Shown here: positions 8,832 to 17,616 of the stretch, piece after piece
Numbering within the stretch: position 1 is the stretch's first letter
How the letters are laid out: the number at the start of each line of letters is the position of its first letter
Assembly: GCF_036924715.1 (NCBI RefSeq)
Contig: NZ_JAZHSB010000001.1
Span: forward strand, 5,447,001-5,511,000
DNA from: Bradyrhizobium sp. AZCC 1721
Lineage (GTDB): Bacteria > Pseudomonadota > Alphaproteobacteria > Rhizobiales > Xanthobacteraceae
Direction of reading: 5' to 3'
DNA length: 64,000 nucleotides
Position numbers and translations under genes: made by a program
The notes under the pieces: model-generated
Databases searched by the model: none
What the model was told of the DNA's origin: nothing
Seen by the model: the letters and a program-made list of their open reading frames with translations, nothing else

Positions 8832-9735
8832 AGCAATCATCCTTGCCGTGCTCGCGGCATCGACGCCGCTGCTGATCGCCGCCACCGGCGAACTGGTGAC
8901 GGAGCGGGCCGGCGTCCTCAATCTCGGCGTTGAGGGCATGATGATCGTGGGAGCGGCTTGCGGGTTCGGCGGCGCCTGGCTCACCGGCTCAACCATGATT
9001 GGCGCCCTTTGCGGGATCGCCGCCGGCACGTTGCTCTCGCTGATCTTCGCGATGATGGCGTTGGGCCTGGCGGTCAACCAGGTGGCGACGGGTCTCGCGC
9101 TGACGATCCTTGGCGTCGGGCTGTCCGGCCTGATTGGCGCCCGTTTCGTCGGCGAACGGATAACGACGGCTCCGCATCTTCACATCCCGGGCCTCACCGA
9201 CATTCCGCTGGTCGGGCGGATTCTGTTCGGCGAGGACGCATTCGTCTATTTCTCACTGGCGTTGGTTGTCGGCGTCTGGCTGTTCCTGTACCGGACGCGG
9301 GCCGGATTGGTACTGCGGGCCGTCGGCGACAATCATGTTTCGGCGCATGCGCTCGGATATCCGGTGCTTCGGATACGGATGCTGGCCGTTATGTTCGGCG
9401 GCGCATGCGCGGGGCTGGCTGGCGCGTATCTTCCCCTCGCCTACACGCCGTTCTTCATCCCGGGCATGACGGCCGGCCGCGGCTGGATAGCGCTCGCGTT
9501 GGTCGTGTTTTCGTCATGGCGACCGGCCCGTCTCGTGATCGGCGCGTACCTGTTCGGCGCTGTCACCATCCTGCAGCTTCACGCGCAGGGCTGGGGTGTC
9601 GGCATTCCATCGCAATTCATGTCGGCATTGCCGTATCTCGCGACGATCATCGTCCTGGTTCTGATTTCGCGGGCGCGAACCGGGGGCTCGACTGCACCCG
9701 CCTCCCTGGGCACGATTTTCGTGCCCGACCGATAG
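8818..9735 (+). CDS. ABC transporter permease, BMP type (subunit 2)
   Basis: A 305-residue second permease with the characteristic LVTERAGVLNLGVEGMMIVGA block near its N-terminus. The GTG start lies 14 nt inside the upstream gene and follows an AAAGGT ribosome binding site. It pairs with the preceding permease. The C-terminal end is hydrophilic, as usual for this subunit. Confidence 0.92.
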   Translation: MGLLEAIILAVLAASTPLLIAATGELVTERAGVLNLGVEGMMIVGAACGFGGAWLTGSTMIGALCGIAAGTLLSLIFAMMALGLAVNQVATGLALTILGVGLSGLIGARFVGERITTAPHLHIPGLTDIPLVGRILFGEDAFVYFSLALVVGVWLFLYRTRAGLVLRAVGDNHVSAHALGYPVLRIRMLAVMFGGACAGLAGAYLPLAYTPFFIPGMTAGRGWIALALVVFSSWRPARLVIGAYLFGAVTILQLHAQGWGVGIPSQFMSALPYLATIIVLVLISRARTGGSTAPASLGTIFVPDR

Positions 9736-9741
9736 ATATAT

Positions 9742-9775
9742 CCGAAGTGCGCGCGACGGGGCGTGCGCGCTTCGG
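9742..9775 (+). terminator. Intercistronic hairpin before the binding-protein gene
   Basis: CCGAA and GCGCGC pair with GCGCGC and TTCGG across a 10-nt loop, with a small bulge. It has no T-run. It lies between permease and binding-protein genes, where stems often stabilise or partly terminate mRNA so that the binding protein is made in excess. Confidence 0.45.
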
Positions 9776-9811
9776 GAGTAACTGGCCACCCCTTACTAAC
9801 CGGAGAAACCC

Positions 9812-10891
9812 ATGAGAAAAATTCTCATCGCGACCACGGCGGTAATGCTCGCCGCCAGCGCAAGCATGGTCGGTGCTTCCGCCGCCGAGAAGCTCAAAGT
9901 CGGCTTCATCTATCTCGGTCCGGTCGGCGATCTAGGCTGGACCTACCAGCACGATTTGGGCCGCCTGGCCATGGTCAAGGAATTCGGCGACAAGGTCGAA
10001 ACGACCTATCTGGAAAATGTCAGCGAGGGCCCGGACTCGGAACGTTCGATCGAGCAGCTGGCGCGCGCCGGCAACAAGCTGATCTTCACCACGTCATTCG
10101 GTTACATGGACCCGACGCTGAAGGTCGCCAGGAAATATCCCAACGTGCATTTCGAGCACGCGACCGGCTACAAGCGCGACAAGAACGTGTCGACCTATTC
10201 CGGCCGGTTCTATGAGGGCCGCTATATCCAGGGCATCATCGCCGCCAAGATGTCGAAGGCCGGCGTGCTCGGCTACATCGCTTCGTTCCCGATCCCGGAG
10301 GTCATCTCGGGCATCAACGCCACGATGCTGGGCGCGCAAACGATCAACCCCAACATCAAGGTCAAGATCATCTGGGCGAACACCTGGTTCGATCCCGGCA
10401 AGGAAGCCGACGCGGCCAAGGCGCTGCTGGATCAGGGCGCCGACATCGTCATGCAGCACACCGACAGCCCGGCACCGATGCAGATCGCGTCGGAACGCGG
10501 CAAGCTGGCGTTCGGCCAGGATTCCGAGATGATCAAGTTCGGACCGAAGTCGCAGCTCACCTCGATCATGAACAATTGGGGACCCTATTATATCGCGCGG
10601 GTCAGGGCCGAACTCGACGGCACCTGGAAGTCGGAAGACTACTGGGGCGGCCTGAAGACGAAAATGGTCGTTATGGCGCCCTACACCAACATGCCTGACG
10701 ACGTGAAGAAGCTCGCGATGGAAACCGAAGCCGCTATCACGGAAGGCAAGCTGCACGCTTTCAAGTGTCCGGTGATCGCACAGGACGGCAAGGAGGTGGA
10801 GTGCAAAGGCGGCACTCACCTCGATGACGGCCAGATCCTGGGCATGAACTTCTACGTGAAGGGCATCGACGACAAGATTCCCGGCAAGTAA
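9812..10891 (+). CDS. BMP-family substrate-binding lipoprotein-like protein
   Basis: A 359-residue periplasmic binding protein of the basic-membrane-protein family. It has a signal peptide over the first ~25 residues (cleavage near ASA-AEKL), then LKVGFIYLGPVGDLGWTYQHD, the family's first ligand-binding strand and loop. There is no lipobox cysteine at the cleavage site, so it is probably soluble. A GGAG ribosome binding site precedes the ATG. It is the fourth gene of the transporter and would capture a purine base or nucleoside. Confidence 0.92.
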   Translation: MRKILIATTAVMLAASASMVGASAAEKLKVGFIYLGPVGDLGWTYQHDLGRLAMVKEFGDKVETTYLENVSEGPDSERSIEQLARAGNKLIFTTSFGYMDPTLKVARKYPNVHFEHATGYKRDKNVSTYSGRFYEGRYIQGIIAAKMSKAGVLGYIASFPIPEVISGINATMLGAQTINPNIKVKIIWANTWFDPGKEADAAKALLDQGADIVMQHTDSPAPMQIASERGKLAFGQDSEMIKFGPKSQLTSIMNNWGPYYIARVRAELDGTWKSEDYWGGLKTKMVVMAPYTNMPDDVKKLAMETEAAITEGKLHAFKCPVIAQDGKEVECKGGTHLDDGQILGMNFYVKGIDDKIPGK

Positions 10892-10913
10892 GGCAGGAAA
10901 GCCGGCAGACAGA

Positions 10914-10941
10914 AGGGCCCGGCGGCGCAACGCCGGTCCCT
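10914..10941. terminator. Hairpin between convergent genes
   Basis: An 11-bp stem with one mismatch (AGGGCCCGGCG against CGCCGGTCCCT, 6-nt loop) fills the gap between the convergent binding-protein and deaminase genes and touches the deaminase stop codon. No T-run follows on either strand, so it is at best an imperfect bidirectional terminator. Confidence 0.45.
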
Positions 10942-12290
10942 CATCCCGCGTGCATCGCGCGCGCCGCGGCGCTGTGGCGACGGATCAGATCGGGCACATC
11001 AAGTCCCGGGACGGTGCCGTCGACCACCACCCAGTTTCCGCCGACCATGACCCGATCGGCGCGATGCGCGCCGCAGAGAACCAGCGCGGCCAAGGGATCG
11101 CCATGGCCGGAGAAGCGCAATTCATCGAGCTTGAACAGCGCGAGATCGGCGGCTTTCCCAACTGCGATCTCGCCGAGCTCGGGACGGCCGACGCAGGCCG
11201 CCGATCCCTTGGTGGCCCAGCGCAACGCGTCCTTGTGGCTGACGCGCTCGACGCCGTAGCGCGCCCGCTGCAGCAGGAACGCGGCGCGGACTTCCTGCAT
11301 CAGGTTGGACTCGTCATTCGATGCCGAACCGTCGACGCCGAGGCCAATCGAAACCCCCGCCTCCTCCATCTCGCAGACCGGACAACAGCCGGATGCCAGG
11401 ATCTGATTGCTGCAGGCGCAATGGCTGATGGCCGCCTTAGCCAGACCCAGCCGTTTCATCTCGTCCGGATTGAAGAAGATGCCGTGCGCCAGCCAAGTCC
11501 GCGCACTGAGCCAGCCACATTGCTCGAGATAGTCCAGCGGACGGCAGCCATGCATCTGCTCGCAGAATTTGTTCTCGTCCTCGGTTTCGGCGAGATGCGT
11601 ATGCAGGCGAACGTCGAACCTGTCCGCCAGTGCCGCGGTTGCACGCATCAATGAGGTCGTTACCGAGAACGGCGAGCATGGCGCCAGCGCGATCTGCACC
11701 ATCGCATCCTCGCCGCGCTGGTGATGCTTTGTCACCACGCGTTCACTGTCGGCCAAAATTGTATCTTCGTCCTGCACTACGCTGTCCGGCGGCAGGCCGC
11801 CGTCCCGCTGCGACCGGTTCATCGAGCCGCGCGTCAGCAGCACGCGGATGCCCAACCGCCGGGCGGCGGCGACTTCGATATCGATGGCGTCCTCGAGCCC
11901 GGCCGGAAAGACGTAATGATGATCGGTGGTGGTGGTGCATCCCGACAGCAGCAATTCGGACATCGCCACGGTGGCGCCGAGGTGAAGGAATTCCGGTGTC
12001 AGCCGCGCCCAGACCGGATATAGCGCCTGCAACCAGGGGAACAGTCCGCGATTGAGCGCCGCCGGCAGCGCCCGGGTCAACGTCTGGTAAAAATGATGAT
12101 GGGTATTGATCAGGCCCGGCAGCACGACGTGCGCGCCCGCGTCAAAAGCGGAAATATTGGTCGTTGCCGGTTCCCGGCCGCGCGGCACCAACTCGACGAT
12201 CCTGCCGCCGCGAACCACAATGCCGCGTTCGGCGCCCTCGGCCAGAATGGCGAGAGGGTCCCTGATCCAGCTCGCCCGCGCTTGGTCCAT
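10941..12290 (-). CDS. 8-oxoguanine deaminase-type amidohydrolase
   Basis: A 449-residue amidohydrolase of the chlorohydrolase/8-oxoguanine deaminase subgroup. Metal ligands are seen in GLINTHHHFYQT, the HTHLAET block, SHCACSNQILASG and GLGVDGSASNDESNL; the last two match the 8-oxoguanine deaminase group closely. It would convert 8-oxoguanine to urate, or act on a related aminated purine. The start MDQARASW is preferred over an ATG six codons upstream because the family's N-terminal strand follows directly. It is divergent from the xanthine-dehydrogenase genes and convergent with the transporter. Confidence 0.85.
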   Translation of the reverse strand: MDQARASWIRDPLAILAEGAERGIVVRGGRIVELVPRGREPATTNISAFDAGAHVVLPGLINTHHHFYQTLTRALPAALNRGLFPWLQALYPVWARLTPEFLHLGATVAMSELLLSGCTTTTDHHYVFPAGLEDAIDIEVAAARRLGIRVLLTRGSMNRSQRDGGLPPDSVVQDEDTILADSERVVTKHHQRGEDAMVQIALAPCSPFSVTTSLMRATAALADRFDVRLHTHLAETEDENKFCEQMHGCRPLDYLEQCGWLSARTWLAHGIFFNPDEMKRLGLAKAAISHCACSNQILASGCCPVCEMEEAGVSIGLGVDGSASNDESNLMQEVRAAFLLQRARYGVERVSHKDALRWATKGSAACVGRPELGEIAVGKAADLALFKLDELRFSGHGDPLAALVLCGAHRADRVMVGGNWVVVDGTVPGLDVPDLIRRHSAAARAMHAG

Positions 12291-12433
12291 GATCCCACCC
12301 TCTTCCAACGGAGCGCCTTAGCAAACGCCCGCTTCTACACTGCAAAGTCCGTCCCAATGGCATTGGCAATTGGCGCTGGTCTTGCAAGACTTCATAATCG
12401 GAGATGCATCCTCTTGAAAGCGTTAGCGTATCC

Positions 12434-13255
12434 ATGGACCTGAACACCATTACCGCGGTTGCGCATCCTAAGAGGCGGGATCAATTGCCCGTTTGGACGG
12501 CAGGCGACGCTTGGCTTGCGGGCGGAACCTGGCTGTTCTCCGAACCGCAGGCCCATCTGCGCCGGCTGATCGATCTCACCGACCTAAAATGGCCGGCGCT
12601 GACCGTCAGCGAGGCCGGGCTGTCGATCTCGGCGACCTGCACAGTCGCACAGCTCGATGCGTTGGCCTGCCCACCGGAGTGGGTCGCCTCACCCCTCGTC
12701 AGCCAATGCTGCCGGGCGTTTGTCGCCTCCTTCAAGATCTGGAAGACTGCGACTGTCGGCGGCAATATCTGCATGTCGCTGCCGGCGGGGCCCATGATCT
12801 CGCTGACATCGGCGCTCGACGGCGTCTGCACGATCTGGCTGGCTGACGGTGGCGAACGCAGGATTGCGGTGGCCGATTTCGTCACCGGCGACGGGCGCAA
12901 TTTGCTCGGGCCCGGCGATCTGCTGCGACAGATCGATATCCCGCTCGCGGCGTTGAGGCGGCGTTCGGCACTTCGCCAGATATCGCTGACGCCGGTTGGC
13001 CGGTCGGCGGCGTTGCTGATCGGCAGTGTCAGCAACGAGGGCGCGTTGGCGCTGACGGTCACGGCGTCCACCGCCAGACCCGTCCCGCTTTCCTTTGACC
13101 GGATTCCGACAGCGGAAGAGCTGCGCAACAAGATCCTGCAACGCATCCCCGACGACCTCTACCATGCCGACGTTCACGGCAAGCCCGAGTGGCGCAAGCA
13201 CATGACCCTGCGGCTAGCCGAAGAGATCCGCCGCGAATTGCAGGCATTGCCATGA
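12434..13255 (+). CDS. Xanthine dehydrogenase-like FAD subunit
   Basis: A 273-residue protein with the FAD-binding fold of molybdenum hydroxylases (CoxM type). AGGTWLF and the TVGGNICMSLPAGPMI stretch are the two flavin-binding loops; the second normally reads GGNI..A.P..D. It supplies the electron-output centre. The start MDLNTI follows a short upstream in-frame ATG at 12404, which lacks homology. It overlaps the next gene by 4 nt (ATGA), so the two subunits are made together. Confidence 0.85.
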   Translation: MDLNTITAVAHPKRRDQLPVWTAGDAWLAGGTWLFSEPQAHLRRLIDLTDLKWPALTVSEAGLSISATCTVAQLDALACPPEWVASPLVSQCCRAFVASFKIWKTATVGGNICMSLPAGPMISLTSALDGVCTIWLADGGERRIAVADFVTGDGRNLLGPGDLLRQIDIPLAALRRRSALRQISLTPVGRSAALLIGSVSNEGALALTVTASTARPVPLSFDRIPTAEELRNKILQRIPDDLYHADVHGKPEWRKHMTLRLAEEIRRELQALP

Positions 13256-15975
13256 GTTTCGAGATCAATGGCAAGTCGTTCTCGCAATCCCCGCGGCTCG
13301 GACAGTGTCTGCGGACGTTCTTGCGCGAGCTCGGTCATTTCGGCGTCAAGAAGGGCTGCGATGCCGGCGACTGCGGCGCCTGCACCGTGCTGCTCGACGG
13401 CGAGCCCGTGCATAGCTGCCTGATCCCAGCCTTCCGTGCCGATGGCCATGCAATCACGACCATCGAGGGCCTTGCGCCGGAAGGTCACGTTCATCCCATG
13501 CAGCAAGCATTTCTCGACGCGCAGGGCTTTCAGTGCGGGTTCTGCACCGCGGGCATGATCCTGACCTGCGCATCGCTAAACCAGGCGCAGCGTCAGGATC
13601 TCGGTGCTTCGCTGAAAGGAAACATCTGCCGCTGCACCGGCTATCGGCCGATCGAGGATGCGCTCAACGGTAAGATCAATATCGAAGACGCCGCCGCAGG
13701 TCACGCATTTGGCCGCAGCCTTCCCGCGCCCGCCGGCCCGCAGATCGTACGCGGCGCGGCGCGCTATACCTTCGACACGCAGATTGAAGGCCTGCTGCAC
13801 ATCAAGATGCTCCGCTCGCCACATCCGCACGCGAAAATCATCTCGATCGACGCGAGCGCGGCGCTCTCCATCCCCGGCGTCCATACGGTGCTGACCTTCG
13901 AGGACGCTCCGGATCGTCTGTTCTCTACCGCGCGGCACGAGTGGGACTGGATGGACCCGGACGATACCCGCGTGCTCGACAATGTCGTCCGCTTCATCGG
14001 CCAGAAGGTCGCGGCTGTCATCGCCGACACCGAGACCGCCGCCGAGGAAGGATGTCGGCGCTTGAGGGTCGCCTATGAGATCCTGCCCGCGGTAGTCGAT
14101 CCCGTTGCGGCGATTGCGCCGGGTGCGCCGGTGCTCCATGGCGACAAGACAGCAGAGCATCGCGTCACCAACGCCCAACGCAATATCGTTGCGGAAACCC
14201 ATGGAGAATTCGGCGATGTCGCCAAAGCGCTGGCAGAGGCGGCGGTCACTTACGAAGGCACGTTTACCACCCAGCGGGTCCAGCACGCCGCGCTCGAAAC
14301 CCACGGCGGCCTTGCCTGGATCGATGCCGATGGTGTCCTCACCGTTCGCTCGAGCACGCAGGTGCCGTTCCTGACGCGGCGCACGCTGGCGGACCTCTTC
14401 AATCTGCCGTCCGACAAGGTCCGGGTGTTTTGCGAACGCGTCGGCGGAGGCTTTGGCGGCAAGCAGGAAATGTTCGTCGAGGACATTCTGGCGCTGGCTG
14501 CGCTCAAGACCGGACGGCCGGTCAAGTTCGAACTCACCCGCGAGGAACAGTTCACCTCGACTTCGACGCGCCATCCGATGCGCGTCACCGTCAAAGCGGG
14601 CGCCGACAAGGACGGCAAGCTGACGGCGCTGCAGCTCGACGTGCTTTCCAACACCGGGGCTTATGGCAATCATGCCGGCCCGGTGCTGTTTCATTCCGTC
14701 GCTGAGTCGCTGGGCGTCTATAACTGCCCGAACAAGAAGGTCGACGCCGTCGCCGCCTATACCAATACGGTTCCCTCCGGCGCTTTCCGTGGTTACGGCT
14801 TGCCGCAGGCTTTGATTGCGGTGGAAGCCGCGATCGACGAACTGGCAAAACAGCTCGGCATCAGTCCTTTCGACATGCGCCGTCGCAATGTGGTCAAACC
14901 CGGAGATCCCATGCTGTCGCCGCCGGGCTCGAAATATCACGATGTGATGTATGGCTCTTACGGCCTTGACCAATGCCTTGACCTGGTCGAGCGCGCGATG
15001 GCCGCGGAAACGCCGAAACCTGTGCTTCCCGCCGAATGGCTGACCGGTGATGGCATTGCGCTGACCATGATCGATACCGTGCCACCAGCCGGCCATTTCG
15101 CCGACTCGACAATGTCGCTGCGCGCAGACGGCGGCTTTGACCTCACGGTCGGAACAGCGGAATTCGGCAACGGCACCTCGACCGTGCATTTGCAGATCGC
15201 GGCCACTGCGTTGGCGACGACGCTCGAGCGTATTCACCTCCGACAATCCGACACCGCCCATGGCGGCCACGACACCGGCGCATACGGCAGCGCCGGTACC
15301 TTCGTCGCTGGGCGCGCCACGCAGGCGGCGGCCGAGGCGCTGGCCGACCAGCTGAAGAACTTCGCAGCATCCCTGATCGCCGAAAAGGCGGATGCGTGTT
15401 CGCTCGACGGTGACGCGACAGTCTGCGCTGGCCGCCGCACGTCCTACGCCGAGATAGCCGCTTCAGCCCAGGCGCTCGGCAAGACCTTCACAGCAGTCGG
15501 CAGCTCGGCGGGCACACCGCGGTCGGTCACCTTCAATGTCCAAGGCTTCCGTGTCGCAGTAAATAAAGCCACCGGAGAGATCAAAATTCTGAAAAGTGTG
15601 CATGCCGCCGATGCCGGCAGCGTCGCCAACCCGATGCAGTGCCGCGGACAGATCGAAGGCGGCGTCGCGCAATCGCTTGGGGCGACGCTTTATGAGGAAA
15701 TGGTAATCGACGAAGGCGGCCGCGTCGTTAATCCCAGGTTCCGCGATTACCACTTGCCGTCCTTTGCCGACATTCCCCGCACCGAAGTGCTGTTTGCGGA
15801 CACGTCGGACGCGCTGGGACCGATGGGCGCGAAATCGATGAGCGAAAGCCCCTACAATCCGGTGGCAGCCGCACTCGGTAACGCCATTGCCAACGCCACC
15901 GGCATTCGCTTTGTCGACGTTCCGTTAAAGCCCGACCGGCTGCATCCGCTCCTGTACGAGAAGTATGGAAGCTAG
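13252..15975 (+). CDS. Xanthine dehydrogenase-like protein: fused 2Fe-2S and molybdopterin subunits
   Basis: A 907-residue fusion. Residues 1-150 are the iron-sulfur part, with the plant-type cluster GCDAGDCGACTVLLDG and the second cluster CGFCTAGM...CRCTGYRP. From about 165 to the end is the molybdopterin catalytic domain, with VGGGFGGKQE, FRGYGLPQ and, near the C-terminus, AKSMSESP where E865 aligns with the catalytic glutamate. The separate FAD subunit upstream completes the electron chain. Commoner layouts fuse FAD with 2Fe-2S, or keep three separate genes. Hypoxanthine/xanthine oxidation to urate is the likely reaction given the guanine and 8-oxoguanine deaminases nearby. Confidence 0.88.
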   Translation: MSFEINGKSFSQSPRLGQCLRTFLRELGHFGVKKGCDAGDCGACTVLLDGEPVHSCLIPAFRADGHAITTIEGLAPEGHVHPMQQAFLDAQGFQCGFCTAGMILTCASLNQAQRQDLGASLKGNICRCTGYRPIEDALNGKINIEDAAAGHAFGRSLPAPAGPQIVRGAARYTFDTQIEGLLHIKMLRSPHPHAKIISIDASAALSIPGVHTVLTFEDAPDRLFSTARHEWDWMDPDDTRVLDNVVRFIGQKVAAVIADTETAAEEGCRRLRVAYEILPAVVDPVAAIAPGAPVLHGDKTAEHRVTNAQRNIVAETHGEFGDVAKALAEAAVTYEGTFTTQRVQHAALETHGGLAWIDADGVLTVRSSTQVPFLTRRTLADLFNLPSDKVRVFCERVGGGFGGKQEMFVEDILALAALKTGRPVKFELTREEQFTSTSTRHPMRVTVKAGADKDGKLTALQLDVLSNTGAYGNHAGPVLFHSVAESLGVYNCPNKKVDAVAAYTNTVPSGAFRGYGLPQALIAVEAAIDELAKQLGISPFDMRRRNVVKPGDPMLSPPGSKYHDVMYGSYGLDQCLDLVERAMAAETPKPVLPAEWLTGDGIALTMIDTVPPAGHFADSTMSLRADGGFDLTVGTAEFGNGTSTVHLQIAATALATTLERIHLRQSDTAHGGHDTGAYGSAGTFVAGRATQAAAEALADQLKNFAASLIAEKADACSLDGDATVCAGRRTSYAEIAASAQALGKTFTAVGSSAGTPRSVTFNVQGFRVAVNKATGEIKILKSVHAADAGSVANPMQCRGQIEGGVAQSLGATLYEEMVIDEGGRVVNPRFRDYHLPSFADIPRTEVLFADTSDALGPMGAKSMSESPYNPVAAALGNAIANATGIRFVDVPLKPDRLHPLLYEKYGS

Positions 15976-16129
15976 CCCTCTATCCCGGTCCTACCGTGCA
16001 TTCGACGATCGGCCACGATCAGTACCGCGCCATCACCGGGAAGTTTGAGCTGGCTACGGCAAGCCACGTCTAACGTGTGAGATACCTTGCCGATGGGAAT
16101 GAAATGCTCCTAATACACGCGCGCTGGTC

Positions 16130-16477
16130 TTAACTCTTTAGGGCGGTGACCACCACTTCAATCAAGGCACCGCCGCCGAGATCGGTCACACCTACTGTTG
16201 CTCGCGCCGGCAGGTTGTCGGCGAAGAACTCGGTCCAGGCCGCGTCCATTTCCTTTTTCTTCGACAGATCCGTCACGAAGATCGAGGCACTTACAATGCG
16301 GGACGAGTCCGTTCCTGCTTCCTTCAAGTAGCCAGCAATCTTGCCAAGGATGTTGCGGGTCTGCTCGCCCATTGAGGCGCTGGTGTCGTCGGCGATTGTC
16401 CCGCCGACGAACACAAAACCGTTGGCCTCGATGGCGCGATGCATGATTGGCGTGCGGATGTTGCGGATGATGCTCAT
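16130..16477 (-). CDS. RidA-family protein
   Basis: A 115-residue YjgF/YER057c/UK114-family protein. It has FVFVGGTIADDTSA near residue 25, the ILGKIAGYLKEAG helix and ARATVGVTDLGGGALIEV carrying the conserved arginine. RidA enzymes hydrolyse reactive enamines and imines made when amines are oxidised. It is the last gene of the amine-dehydrogenase operon and overlaps the preceding flavoenzyme by 4 nt (ATGA), which fits clean-up of the imine product released by those enzymes. Confidence 0.9.
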   Translation of the reverse strand: MSIIRNIRTPIMHRAIEANGFVFVGGTIADDTSASMGEQTRNILGKIAGYLKEAGTDSSRIVSASIFVTDLSKKKEMDAAWTEFFADNLPARATVGVTDLGGGALIEVVVTALKS

Positions 16478-17616
16478 AATGTCTCATCTTCGTTTGCGGG
16501 ATTAAAGGAAAAGAAACGGTCGATGCCCAGTTCGCTGATCCGGGTCTGGGTGCCGCCGTTGACAATCAGCTCGGCCATGACAGCGCCGGCGCCGGGGCCG
16601 AGTTGGAAGCCATGCAGCGAGAAACCGAACTGGTGGTAGAGCCCCGTGTGGCGCACGCTCGGACCCAGAACAGGCAGATCGTCGCGCGTCCTTGCCTCGA
16701 TGCCGGCCCAGGCGCGAACGATCGATGCGCTCCGCATGGCTGGAAAGAGATCGAAGACGGTGCCGGCACTGACCGCAAGACTGCGCCAGTCCAGTACGGT
16801 CTCGTTTCGATCCTGGTCCGCCGCTGCCAAATGGCCGCCGCCGATCAGGACTGTGCCGTTGGCAAACTGCTTGAAGGAGAGTTTGCGTCCGCGCAGGATC
16901 ACCACCGGATCGATGAAATGCGGCACGCGCGAGGTGATCATCAGCATCGGCGCCACGGTCTCCACCGGCACCGGCTCGCCAAGTGCCGCGGCAATACGGC
17001 CGGCCCACGCCCCGGCGGCGTTGACGAGCACCGGCGCCGCATAGGTGTCGGTGCCGACATCAACCCGCCACAGACCGTCCTGCTTTCGGATATTGGTCGC
17101 CGCTACGCCTTCGCGGACGGTTGCACCCTGAGCTGCCGCCTTGCGGCGGAAGACAGTGGTGGTGCGCGCGGGTTCGGCCGCGCCGTCGCGCCGGGACACG
17201 ACGCCGCCAGGGCAGGTTTCGGCAACGGCCGGCACCAGCCGTCGCAGCTCCGGCCGATCGATAAGTTCCTCGTGGGTGAAGCCGAGCGCGTTCAGCTCGG
17301 CGACGCGCGCGCGGCAAGCATCGAATTCGGCGTCGTTCTCGGCGACCAACACCTGGCCGTGGCTTTCGAATCCGCAGCTATCATCAACCAGCTCGCCGAT
17401 CCCCTCCCATATGCCCATGGAACGGATCGAGAGCGGAATTTCGGCGACATGCCTTGCGAGCTGACGGACGCCGCCGGCATTCACCCCCGAGGCGTGGCGG
17501 CCAGCATAGTCCTTCTCGATCAGCACCGGCTTCATCCCGGCGAGACTCAGGTGAAGTGCAGTCGAACATCCGTGGATGCCGCCGCCGACGACGATAGCAT
17601 CCACAAGCCTGGTCAT
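16474..17616 (-). CDS. FAD-dependent oxidoreductase, DadA/DAO family
   Basis: A 380-residue flavoprotein with an N-terminal dinucleotide-binding loop VVGGGIHGCSTALHLS and the DAO-family C-terminal block RAWAGIEARTRDDLPVLGPS. The family oxidises the C-N bond of amino acids or secondary amines. The start MTRLVDAIVVGGG is used; the longer open frame upstream only reads the previous gene out of frame. The start overlaps the upstream gene's stop by 4 nt. It is a second DAO-type enzyme in the operon, besides the one at 19359-20498, and may act on the product of the first or on the other stereoisomer. Confidence 0.88.
   Translation of the reverse strand: MTRLVDAIVVGGGIHGCSTALHLSLAGMKPVLIEKDYAGRHASGVNAGGVRQLARHVAEIPLSIRSMGIWEGIGELVDDSCGFESHGQVLVAENDAEFDACRARVAELNALGFTHEELIDRPELRRLVPAVAETCPGGVVSRRDGAAEPARTTTVFRRKAAAQGATVREGVAATNIRKQDGLWRVDVGTDTYAAPVLVNAAGAWAGRIAAALGEPVPVETVAPMLMITSRVPHFIDPVVILRGRKLSFKQFANGTVLIGGGHLAAADQDRNETVLDWRSLAVSAGTVFDLFPAMRSASIVRAWAGIEARTRDDLPVLGPSVRHTGLYHQFGFSLHGFQLGPGAGAVMAELIVNGGTQTRISELGIDRFFSFNPANEDETL

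Noticed and set aside
13576..15270. 564-codon minus-strand open frame opposite the molybdenum hydroxylase
   Set aside because: Same codon-phase shadow effect. The plus-strand gene has clear domain motifs throughout.
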